IMG/VR virus record: IMGVR_UViG_3300022209_000004
Span: 1 to 46,853 of that record
Direction: 5' to 3' (one strand)
DNA length: 46,853 nt
DNA from: a virus
The notes under the pieces are model-generated. The model worked only from the letters and a program-made list of their open reading frames with translations, had not been told where the DNA came from and did no database searches. The first letter of the stretch is position 1; each line of letters starts with the position of its first letter. Of the stretch, positions 14,038-20,302 are shown one piece after another. A program made the translations under genes and the position numbers.

Positions 14038-14688
14038 CTATTGCGCCACATAAGCCGACGGAGTGGCATAAAGGGCGGAATGGAACAGGAACGAACGGAA
14101 GCGGACAGCACCGTAGCCACGCAGCGGAACCGACGGTGACGACTGAAACGGGTAGCCAGTCAATAGGCTCCGACACATGTCGGACGGGAGACCGGGCAGT
14201 TGCGTGTAGGTCGTGTGTATATACAAACGTACTCAACAGGAGAATGCAGCGACCTGCCCCGAATGTCCCCGAATGTCCCACCAGGGTGGATCACGGTGGT
14301 TTCTGGCTTTTGAGAGTGTGTGGGGTGTTTTCTGGCGCATTTTTGGGCTTTTATGGTGTTGAGAGGCGGTATCGGGTTTTGTTGAGTAGGAGGTGGTCAT
14401 GCGAGCGGGCAGCGAGCATGGCCGCCGATCGTTGTGGTGTGGTGATGGTTGCTGCGGCACGGATGTGGCAATGGATCTCTGTCGGCGAAGCAGGCAGATA
14501 TACATTGCCCGAGTTCAACGAACCGAGGGGCTTTAGCCCCGAGGTACCCCGAGAAAGGTTTCTGCAACTCTTTTTGACTGAATAAGGATTGTTGCAACTC
14601 GTTTGGGGTTGTTGTGTTTGGGGGTTTGTCTTTTGAGGTCTTTGATTTTTTGTTTTTTTGTTTTCATGAGCTTTTGGAACCATATGAT

Positions 14689-14744
14689 CCCCCCCCTGTG
14701 TCAGATGCAGGTCTGCGGGGGTTGTTGTCTGACACGGAGGGGGG
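14689..14744. other. Large inverted repeat next to a T-rich tract
   Basis: Arms of 17 bases (14689-14705 and 14728-14744) match at 15 positions, with the other two able to form G-U pairs, around a 22-base loop that itself contains GCAGGTCTGC. A T-rich tract (14641-14665) lies on its left. For rightward transcription the T-run is on the wrong side for a terminator, and for leftward transcription the RNA would be A-rich, so a terminator is unlikely. Confidence 0.6.
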
Positions 14745-15079
14745 AACTGTTACCGGGCTCAGGTGGGCGGGACCTGGTCCGGTTGTTCCACAGCGGGCTC
14801 GCTGTCGTGGCCGGGATGTTTCTTGGTCTCAATGACGGGTTGTTTGCTGCACTAGCGAGGTGAGCTGTCCATCCGGGCACGCCTTGACTGGACATGAGAT
14901 TACAAGAAGCGGAGTGCCCGATAGGTACGAATGGCTTTCGCCTCAGCTTGTTGGTGAGGTGTCTCTGAGGTTCACCCTGGGCCCTGATTGTCCTTGGTCG
15001 TTGGGCCAGTCCGGCAGCATTTCTACCCGATGTCCAGCAGGTGGGTTGCAATATGGTTGCGCTCCTGCTATGATTGCTG

Positions 15080-15319
15080 CTAGGTGTTTTTTGTCATGCC
15101 ACCAAAGTAGTGGATCAGCCCCCCACTTGTCAAGTCTTCCTTTCGGGATTTGGCTGGGGGGCTCACTACTGCCGTAGGTCGGTCAATCAACAATTCTGCG
15201 CTAAGGCGACCGATTGTCGCAGCAATCTCCGGTGTCCAAAACTGAATTGGACTTTTACTCATGGCGTGTTGAATCCACGTCAGCCACCCGTCCGACAACG
15301 TTTCATCCACCAGCTTCAT
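15080..15319 (-). CDS. MKLV-array ORF 8 (79 aa)
   Basis: Begins MKLVDETLSDGW at ATG 15319. It overlaps the end of ORF 7 by 17 bases in another frame and is the longest and last member of the array. The middle is Trp/Ile/Leu-rich (WLTWIQHAM, FWTPEIAATIGRLSAELL) and the C-terminus is basic and Gly-rich. Function unknown; the N-terminus is shared with ORFs 1-4 and 7. Confidence 0.6.
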   Translation of the reverse strand: MKLVDETLSDGWLTWIQHAMSKSPIQFWTPEIAATIGRLSAELLIDRPTAVVSPPAKSRKEDLTSGGLIHYFGGMTKNT

Positions 15320-15491
15320 CTTGCCTCGCTGTTGTGTCGGGCCACAAGAACCGCCATCTTGCTGCGCTGTCAACCCAGATGATCTCCGACAGCCTGGTAA
15401 AGGCCAATGAAGTTGGCTCAACGTAATAATGAGTCCAGTAGGTCCCGAAGTCCCAGAACCTTGCCCACAACTGTTCATCTATCAGTCTCAT
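15303..15491 (-). CDS. MKLV-array ORF 7 (62 aa)
   Basis: Begins MRLIDEQLWARFWDF at ATG 15491, overlapping the stop of ORF 6 as ATGA. It is unusually rich in Trp, Tyr and Phe (FWDFGTYWTHYYVEP; IIWVDSAARWRFLWP). Function unknown. The stop lies inside the start of ORF 8. Confidence 0.58.
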   Translation of the reverse strand: MRLIDEQLWARFWDFGTYWTHYYVEPTSLAFTRLSEIIWVDSAARWRFLWPDTTARQDEAGG

Positions 15492-15691
15492 AGCCTGGTC
15501 CGGGTTGGGCCAAGCCATTCGCTGTAGCTGACAACGCCAGCTCCGTGACCATCTGGTCTTGGTATCCAAGCCAGCGTGCCAGGACTGGGGTACAACTGCA
15601 TGCGGATGAAGTTGTTGTGCTTGAATGAGTGCCGCAACCGGTTCGTCATTGCCCAACTCTGTTGCACCAGATCCTCACCCACCGATCTCAT
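15488..15691 (-). CDS. MKLV-array ORF 6 (67 aa)
   Basis: Begins MRSVGEDLVQQSWAM at ATG 15691, overlapping ORF 5's stop as ATGA. It has a basic helical N-terminal half (TNRLRHSFKHNNFIRM) followed by a Pro/Gly-rich part. A DNA segment inside it (the complement of about 15549-15567) resembles one upstream of ORF 1 (about 16576-16594), hinting at shared ancestry. Function unknown. Confidence 0.55.
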   Translation of the reverse strand: MRSVGEDLVQQSWAMTNRLRHSFKHNNFIRMQLYPSPGTLAWIPRPDGHGAGVVSYSEWLGPTRTRL

Positions 15692-15867
15692 CTTGGGCTC
15701 GATGCGTCAGCTCTGGTGGCAGCACCAGGGCCCGGGTCAAGCAGTCGTAACTCCCATGTCAAGTCGCCGATCAGGTAGGTGTGCCGCTGCACAACCGACG
15801 GTGGTTTTAGTCTTTCAGCCCGCAACTTCCACAACTCTTGCACCAGCTTCCTACCCACCAGCGTCAT
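15688..15867 (-). CDS. MKLV-array ORF 5 (59 aa)
   Basis: Begins MTLVGRKLVQELWKLRAERL at ATG 15867, overlapping the stop of ORF 4 as TAATG. Basic helical N-terminus with the Leu-Trp pair also seen in ORF 1, then a Leu/Pro-rich half. The stop overlaps ORF 6 as ATGA. Function unknown. Confidence 0.55.
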   Translation of the reverse strand: MTLVGRKLVQELWKLRAERLKPPSVVQRHTYLIGDLTWELRLLDPGPGAATRADASSPR

Positions 15868-16046
15868 TATCTGTCCCACCGGACAGCCGGACCGAGCTGA
15901 AGGCAGTTGAGCAAGTTTTGGAACATCCAATATACGGGGTCGACCGCGCGCGCTATTCGGACAAAGTCGTTGTTTTTTCCCACCCCCGCGTGGGACGGTA
16001 CAACCCAACCCAAGCGGCTCGACAACGTGCCGGACACCAACTTCAT
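15867..16046 (-). CDS. MKLV-array ORF 4 (59 aa)
   Basis: Begins MKLVSGTLSSRLGWVV at ATG 16046, overlapping the stop of ORF 3 as ATGA. The DNA around its start matches that of ORF 3 almost exactly, including CGGTGACGAACCATGAAG. Ends with an aromatic/Leu-rich segment (VYWMFQNLLNCLQL). Function unknown. Confidence 0.57.
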   Translation of the reverse strand: MKLVSGTLSSRLGWVVPSHAGVGKNNDFVRIARAVDPVYWMFQNLLNCLQLGPAVRWDR

Positions 16047-16189
16047 GGTTCGTCACCGAGCGTCATCAAAACGTCTTGCAAGTCTTCCAGATTCCCATAG
16101 AGGATGCGAGACATCCACAAACCAAAGCCCTGCTGGTCGTCGATGAAGTTGGCAAGGCTCGCCGCCAACTCGTCATCCACCAGCTTCAT
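16043..16189 (-). CDS. MKLV-array ORF 3 (48 aa)
   Basis: Begins MKLVDDELAASLANF at ATG 16189, overlapping the stop of ORF 2 as ATGA. Predicted helix throughout (LWMSRILYGNLEDLQDVLM). It ends LGDEP, as does ORF 2, so the shared unit covers the end of one ORF and the start of the next. Function unknown. Confidence 0.6.
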   Translation of the reverse strand: MKLVDDELAASLANFIDDQQGFGLWMSRILYGNLEDLQDVLMTLGDEP

Positions 16190-16377
16190 GGTTCGTCACC
16201 GAGATATCCATGCAGCACGCGGGGATTCGCAAGCCAGGGTCGGTGCCGATGCAGAATCAGTGTCAAAACACCAATATCCATGCCATAGATCACGGGGACA
16301 TCCCACGGTGGGTCATGTCGTTTGTCAAACCGCATCTCCGAAAACCCCCGAAACACTGCATCGTCCACCAGCTTCAT
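16186..16377 (-). CDS. MKLV-array ORF 2 (63 aa)
   Basis: Begins MKLVDDAVFRGFSEM at ATG 16377; the frame is open to a GTG at 16407, but ATG is preferred because it aligns with the other members. It contains an aromatic/His-rich middle (IYGMDIGVLTLILHRHRPW) and ends YLGDEP. The 3' end overlaps ORF 3. Function unknown. Confidence 0.6.
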   Translation of the reverse strand: MKLVDDAVFRGFSEMRFDKRHDPPWDVPVIYGMDIGVLTLILHRHRPWLANPRVLHGYLGDEP

Positions 16378-16388
16378 GACCGCGGCCG

Positions 16389-16550
16389 TCACCAAAGCCT
16401 CCACCACTCCGCAAAATCTGCCACAAAAGTCCTTGTCAAGGGACCAAGGTTCGACCTAAGGGGGCTGTGCTGGTTGTCTAACTGTGCCGATCGTGTCTTC
16501 CAATGAAACTCCCACAACTTGGAACGTAGCTCACCGGACACCAGCTTCAT
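16389..16550 (-). CDS. MKLV-array ORF 1 (53 aa)
   Basis: Begins MKLVSGELRSKLWEFHW at ATG 16550 and is the first member in the direction of transcription, about 100 bases after the DUF6745-like gene. It has a basic middle and a Trp-rich end (FAEWWRLW). The frame is also open upstream for about 30 codons without a good start. An SD-like GGAGG lies about 65 bases upstream of the ATG (near 16617-16621). Function unknown. Confidence 0.55.
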   Translation of the reverse strand: MKLVSGELRSKLWEFHWKTRSAQLDNQHSPLRSNLGPLTRTFVADFAEWWRLW

Positions 16551-16650
16551 CACGGCCACCGCACTGTCGTTGAACCATCTGGTCTCGGTACCTGACTGAA
16601 CGGTACTCCAAGTGCCCTCCGATATTGCTTCGGCTTTTCGTATGGAAATA

Positions 16651-17544
16651 TCACGAAGCGGATCCGATTAACCCACCGTCACGATTCAAGGATTCACGCG
16701 CTGCCGCCACCGTCAGAGCTGCTCCGTCGGCCAGCAGGGCATATGTGCGATACGTCCCATCCAATGACGGAGAAGAGTTCCGGCACACCAGCAGTGTGGC
16801 CGACCAGTCTGGAGCGAGCAGAGTAGACGGTAGTGCATACAACGTGCCTATCTCCGGGTCCGGATGGTGGTCCAAGATCCTCAATTCCAAATCAGCCACT
16901 GCCCGGTCCCATCCGTAATACGTCAGGGCCACCCGCCGTTGCTCGGCGTTGGTCAGCTCTGCCATGATTCGTTGTGGGTCAGGATCAACCACGGCCCAGT
17001 CCGGTAGACGGATCCCATCCAGGGCGTAGATCGCATACCCATCTGCCCATAGCCAGGCCGGTCCGTCGGTGCGATGCAGCCGCATCCGGTCGTCTCGATG
17101 CAACTCCACATGATGACGGCTCAGCACCGCCAGCTCGTCAAAGGCCAGCCAGTACAGACACATCAACGCATCCCGGAACGCCTCGGCATGGGCTCGTGTC
17201 TCGGCGTCTACCGACTCGATCTCGTCCAGCTCGTCGATGGTGAGCCAGTGGTGGAGCCACGAAAGCGGCGATCCCCATGCCACCGCCGACGACCGCAGTT
17301 CCTCGATTACCTTCTGGCGATCACGATTGGGCGCATACTCGGCGGCTCCTACCTTCAGCACTGCTCCGGGGCTGTCAACCCAGATGAACCGGGGTGGCGC
17401 AAGGTCTAACACGAAGCCATAGACCTGGCCTATGGCACGTTCCACACGAGCCTCGTCGATCGGTTGTTCCAGGACCTCTGACAACAACCGATCCCGAGAC
17501 GCATGTACGTGTGCCCAAGACTTCTCTGAAAGCTCGGACACCAT
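16651..17544 (-). CDS. DUF6745-like protein
   Basis: 297 residues from ATG 17544, 2 bases after the previous stop. Residues 1-130 are helical. Residues 150-230 carry the pattern I associate with DUF6745 of actinobacteria: LHRTDGPAWLWADGYAIYAL, then GIRLPDWAVVDPDPQRI, then NAEQRRVALTYYGW. The C-terminal part is beta-rich. The family's biochemical function is unknown. In bacteria such proteins often accompany leucine-rich or variable surface genes. Here it precedes the MKLV array, which may matter for its function. Confidence 0.66.
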   Translation of the reverse strand: MVSELSEKSWAHVHASRDRLLSEVLEQPIDEARVERAIGQVYGFVLDLAPPRFIWVDSPGAVLKVGAAEYAPNRDRQKVIEELRSSAVAWGSPLSWLHHWLTIDELDEIESVDAETRAHAEAFRDALMCLYWLAFDELAVLSRHHVELHRDDRMRLHRTDGPAWLWADGYAIYALDGIRLPDWAVVDPDPQRIMAELTNAEQRRVALTYYGWDRAVADLELRILDHHPDPEIGTLYALPSTLLAPDWSATLLVCRNSSPSLDGTYRTYALLADGAALTVAAARESLNRDGGLIGSAS

Positions 17545-17546
17545 GG

Positions 17547-18020
17547 TCAGTCCGCCACTCGCGCCAGTTCGGCACCATAGGCGACCTGGCCATACACAAC
17601 CCAGTCACCCTCGGAGAATGCGACCGAGCCGTGTTCGCCGGTGTGGGTCAGCACCGCCAACCCGCCGCTGGGCACCGACAGCAGACCATAGTCAAACCGG
17701 CTGGTCACGTCGCCGGGGACAAATATCGCACCGGAATCGGACTGGAGGATGTGGGCGTTGCGTTCGGCATCGCCTTCCACCACCTTGTAGCCTCGCCCGC
17801 CCAGCGGCAGCCCCTTGCGCCTGATGGTGTTGGCAAGACCATCGGGGTCGGTCCAGCGACCAATTCGACGCAGGCCATCAACCGAGACCACGATCACGTC
17901 GCCCTGACGATGGCCGGGACGCTCGGCCGTAGCCGAAATCACCGGCACCTCGGCCTGGGCTTCCAAGTGGGGAGGAATCTGGACTCCTACCCGCTCTGCA
18001 GCTTCTGCAAATGTAAGCAT
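17547..18020 (-). CDS. Protein of unknown function, beta-rich
   Basis: 157 residues if it starts at ATG 18020, which has AGAAAGG upstream; an upstream ATG at 18062 overlaps the phosphatase gene by 19 bases. The N-terminus is helical (LTFAEAAERVGVQIPPHLEAQ). The rest alternates strands and turns (GDVIVVSVDGLRRIGRW, NAHILQSDSGAIFVPGDV, VVYGQVAYGAELARV), suggesting a compact beta fold. No family is recognised. Confidence 0.6.
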   Translation of the reverse strand: MLTFAEAAERVGVQIPPHLEAQAEVPVISATAERPGHRQGDVIVVSVDGLRRIGRWTDPDGLANTIRRKGLPLGGRGYKVVEGDAERNAHILQSDSGAIFVPGDVTSRFDYGLLSVPSGGLAVLTHTGEHGSVAFSEGDWVVYGQVAYGAELARVAD

Positions 18021-18043
18021 TGCTCTTCGTACCTTTCTATTTG

Positions 18044-19267
18044 TCAAGGACTGATTGTCCATGAATCCAAAACTCCATTGTGACCATTCGTTGTGATTTG
18101 CAGATGCCCCCCGGTTTCATTCCGGTGAACCTCGATTTCCAGCCAGTTGTATTGGCTAGTCGCCACCACTGTCTCTGGACCACTGCCAGTCGGCCGTAGC
18201 CGGGATGCCCCACCCGACACCACATACGTCACCCCACTTTGTGGCGTCATGCGTTGGTAGTCGTGATCATGTCCGGCCAGCACCAGATCTACGTCCCCAT
18301 AGGTCTCCAAGATTGGCCGCAAATCCTGCAACCAACTCGTGGAGCCGTGGTCTCCGTAGCTGAGCAGCGGATGATGCATCGTGACAATCACCCACTCTTC
18401 ACTGGCCCCCTGCAAGGTGGTGGTCAGCCAATTCCGTTGTGCCGTGTCCATCTGGTTGCTGTTGAGCACGACCAGTCGTACACCAGCATCGACCACCTTG
18501 GTGTAATACAAGGCTGGCATCCCAAGCGCTTGCGCTTGGGATGCACCGAAGCCACTGTCCCAATCGTGATTGCCCAGGGCGGCCCATAGGTCCGCGGTGG
18601 CCAGTACCGGTGCGAACGGGTTCCACAGCACGTTCGGCAGTTGGGCCGGGTCCCCATTCTCATACACATTGTCGCCCAGCAGAAGCAGCGCGTCGAACGG
18701 GTCCGCTCCATGGGCGGCGTTCATGTCGGAGGCGGTTTCGGCGAGCGCCGCATTATCATCACCCGAGTCTCCCATCACCGCAATTCGATACGGCGTGTCT
18801 TCCACCGTCACAGTCCACGCCGGAGCATTGCTGCGTTGGTTGGCGGTATCCCATGCCCAAGTTACAATCTTGTAGCGTCCGCCTCGTAGGTATATCGGAT
18901 CCGTCCAAAAGTGCCCATGCAGATCTCCCAAGCCATTTGCGGACACATGCTGTGGCACAAATCGAGTACCCGTTGGCTGCCACGTCGAACCGTTCCACCA
19001 CAAGCGTCGGTCAACATCGCGCAATGTAACCTTGAATCGGTCAATCCCGACATCGTCGAATGCGTCTCCGGAAATGGTGAACCAACCTGGCCATCGGTAG
19101 TCAGCACACATTTGTGTGCCGCACTCATACATCGGAGACCAGGTTGCCACATCATGCGGAGGATTGTCCACCTGAGCTTCTGATCGTTCCGACCACAACC
19201 CGATAGCCATCAGCACTATCACCACGATGGTTATCACTGTGGCCATTATCTTGTGTTCACGTCTCAT
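18044..19267 (-). CDS. Membrane-anchored purple-acid-phosphatase-like metallophosphoesterase
   Basis: 407 residues from ATG 19267 (AAGGAG upstream). An N-terminal anchor or signal lies at residues 8-26 (MATVITIVVIVLMAIGL). Residues 40-155 form a beta-rich domain. The calcineurin-like catalytic part shows all five motifs: GDSGDD (166-171), GDNVYENG (198-205), GNHDW (232-236), HHP (298-300) and GHDHDY (332-337). The tyrosine at 202 after GDN is typical of purple acid phosphatases. It would hydrolyse phosphate esters outside the membrane. This is an unusual accessory gene for a phage and may liberate phosphate during infection. Confidence 0.87.
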   Translation of the reverse strand: MRREHKIMATVITIVVIVLMAIGLWSERSEAQVDNPPHDVATWSPMYECGTQMCADYRWPGWFTISGDAFDDVGIDRFKVTLRDVDRRLWWNGSTWQPTGTRFVPQHVSANGLGDLHGHFWTDPIYLRGGRYKIVTWAWDTANQRSNAPAWTVTVEDTPYRIAVMGDSGDDNAALAETASDMNAAHGADPFDALLLLGDNVYENGDPAQLPNVLWNPFAPVLATADLWAALGNHDWDSGFGASQAQALGMPALYYTKVVDAGVRLVVLNSNQMDTAQRNWLTTTLQGASEEWVIVTMHHPLLSYGDHGSTSWLQDLRPILETYGDVDLVLAGHDHDYQRMTPQSGVTYVVSGGASRLRPTGSGPETVVATSQYNWLEIEVHRNETGGHLQITTNGHNGVLDSWTISP

Positions 19268-19475
19268 CTGTTGCTCCTTGCGTTGTTGCTGATGCAATCA
19301 CTTGCTGTTCAAATCGTCTCTTGGCCCCCAACCGAGAGCGCGTGCGAAACCGTTTGTCCAGCCCTGCCAACCTACACACATGACACACCCGGCATAGCGG
19401 CACGTCGCCCCCATCTGTCATAGGGAACCACAGGACATCATCGTGTCCATGGCAGTTCTGGCAAGGGGTGTTCAT
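19257..19475 (-). CDS. Small zinc-ribbon-like protein
   Basis: 72 residues from ATG 19475, overlapping the stop of the 49-residue gene as ATGA. Cysteine pairs C-x2-C near the start (PCQNCHGHD) and C-x2-C-x2-C (LCRVCHVCR) are about 25 residues apart and match a zinc ribbon. A basic Arg/Lys-rich helix follows. It overlaps the phosphatase gene by 11 bases. It could bind nucleic acid. Confidence 0.66.
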   Translation of the reverse strand: MNTPCQNCHGHDDVLWFPMTDGGDVPLCRVCHVCRLAGLDKRFRTRSRLGAKRRFEQQVIASATTQGATDET

Positions 19476-19621
19476 AACTCGCCCCCGTAATGATCCACAA
19501 TTTCCCAAAACCGCTGATCGGTCTGGGACCGATGGTCGATGCGGCCCTGGTAGGGCCAGAGCGCGTCGGTGATCAAATCAAAATTCCATTCTTCCCCCAC
19601 ACCAGCATCATCAATCATCAT
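19472..19621 (-). CDS. 49-residue acidic protein with duplicated start
   Basis: Begins MMIDDAGVGEEWNF at ATG 19621 (or 19618), overlapping the end of the upstream gene by 11 bases. It ends HYGGEL with an ATGA overlap with the zinc protein. The first 12 residues are nearly identical to those of the gene at 19611-19859, from a 27-base exact DNA repeat. The rest is unrelated. Function unknown. Confidence 0.62.
   Translation of the reverse strand: MMIDDAGVGEEWNFDLITDALWPYQGRIDHRSQTDQRFWEIVDHYGGEL
19586..19612. repeat. 27-bp exact direct repeat, copy A
   Basis: Identical to 19824-19850. On the leftward strand it encodes DDAGVGEEW at the start of the 49-residue gene. Confidence 0.9.
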
Positions 19622-19859
19622 CGGATACCCCCCGGCCGTATTTCTTTCCCATGCGCGCGAACCGATAAAACCCTGCAGGCAACCGGATCAACGCGTCCCC
19701 AATCATGACATGAGCCCCCTCATTTAACTGCACACCTGGACCTATCAACTCGACTCCGATAAAACCCTCATCTTCCGATACCCACACAAACGATGGCGAT
19801 ACCCTGTCTAGATCATCGTTGTCCCATTCTTCCCCCACACCAGCATCATCCATATCCAT
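19611..19859 (-). CDS. Small acidic protein with duplicated start
   Basis: 82 residues from ATG 19859 (or 19853). The N-terminus MDMDDAGVGEEWDNDDL is shared with the next gene. The body is beta-like (VSPSFVWVSEDEGFIGVELIG, LNEGAHVMIGDALIRLPAGFYRF). The end carries an Asp run (VSDDD). Function unknown; the shared start points to duplication and recombination. Confidence 0.62.
   Translation of the reverse strand: MDMDDAGVGEEWDNDDLDRVSPSFVWVSEDEGFIGVELIGPGVQLNEGAHVMIGDALIRLPAGFYRFARMGKKYGRGVSDDD
19824..19850. repeat. 27-bp exact direct repeat, copy B
   Basis: Identical to 19586-19612, at the start of the upstream (82-residue) gene. The repeats are 238 bp apart, so one exchange would delete or duplicate a whole small gene. 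Confidence 0.9.
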
Positions 19860-19912
19860 CGGATGCTATCTTCTCATGTACAAGGTCCACCGCATACACC
19901 CATTCACGACGC

Positions 19913-20302
19913 CTAACCATCAGAAACCGTCCTTTCCTTTCTGGGGCGCGCCATGTCCGTTAGCACTTCCCTTGTCATGGCGCGCCCCGTAGTTGGGTGA
20001 CCGGTGCCATAAGTTTGTTGAGCCTTGTTCAGCCACTCCCGACCAGCGTCAGTGATCTCCACCCACGGCTTGATTCGCACGAACCGGTCGTCGCTGTTCC
20101 AATCCCATTGGATCTCTCGGACCACCAGCCCACGCTGAGCCATGGTCGCAATAGCTCGCCAGTCCCGGTTGTCTGGCTCCCAGTCTGGATCCTGTTCCAA
20201 CTGGGACAAGATGGCCATCATGCGCGTCGGCGGACGCCCGCGGCCGCGCTGGCCAGATGTGCGACGGGGTGCTGAGCTAATCGTCGGTGTCCTTTCGTTC
20301 AA
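19913..20302 (-). CDS. Small basic helix-turn-helix-like protein, start uncertain
   Basis: 129 residues if TTG 20302 is used, but that start has no ribosome site. ATT 20281 has AACGAAAGGA 8 bases upstream and overlaps the repressor stop as ATTAG, so an ATT start (122 residues) fits the genome's pattern better. An ATG at 20221 is also possible but lacks a ribosome site. The N-terminal region is Arg/Gly-rich (GQRGRGRPPTR). The middle resembles a winged helix (DWRAIATMAQRGLVVREI, then WVEITDAGREWL). The C-terminus is basic. Likely DNA-binding. Confidence 0.6.
   Translation of the reverse strand: MNERTPTISSAPRRTSGQRGRGRPPTRMMAILSQLEQDPDWEPDNRDWRAIATMAQRGLVVREIQWDWNSDDRFVRIKPWVEITDAGREWLNKAQQTYGTGHPTTGRAMTREVLTDMARPRKERTVSDG

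Larger units (their letters stand above)
13938..15079. other. Apparently non-coding 1.1-kb region, candidate replication origin
   Basis: No convincing gene is seen. A 16-base direct repeat AATAGGTCGGGCGACA lies at 13971-13986 and 14022-14037, with a weaker third copy near 14163-14175. Small palindromes occur at 13991-14002, 14009-14025, 14170-14183 and 14217-14224. A tandem 10-base repeat lies at 14259-14278. From about 14281 to 14668 the plus strand is strongly G/T-rich, with T-runs at 14641-14664, and a large inverted repeat follows at 14689-14744. Iterons, skewed composition and stem-loops beside a T-rich tract suggest an origin, with regulatory roles as an alternative. Confidence 0.5.

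Noticed and set aside
13671-14281. Leftward open frame 13805-14281 (158 codons) as a gene
   Set aside because: It is Ser/Pro/Arg/Cys-rich without a ribosome site and overlaps the better 13671-13937 frame and the iteron-like repeats.
13929-14585. Long rightward open frame of about 218 codons in the non-coding region
   Set aside because: It has no ribosome site and a start that overlaps another gene. It has a low-complexity Arg/Gly/Thr composition and crosses several repeats and palindromes. It also runs against the direction of all neighbours.
14701-15051. Leftward open frame of 116 codons downstream of the MKLV array
   Set aside because: It begins with TTG, crosses the large inverted repeat and has biased Pro/Arg/Asn composition. 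The GGAG upstream is poorly spaced. A gene here cannot be excluded but is not supported.
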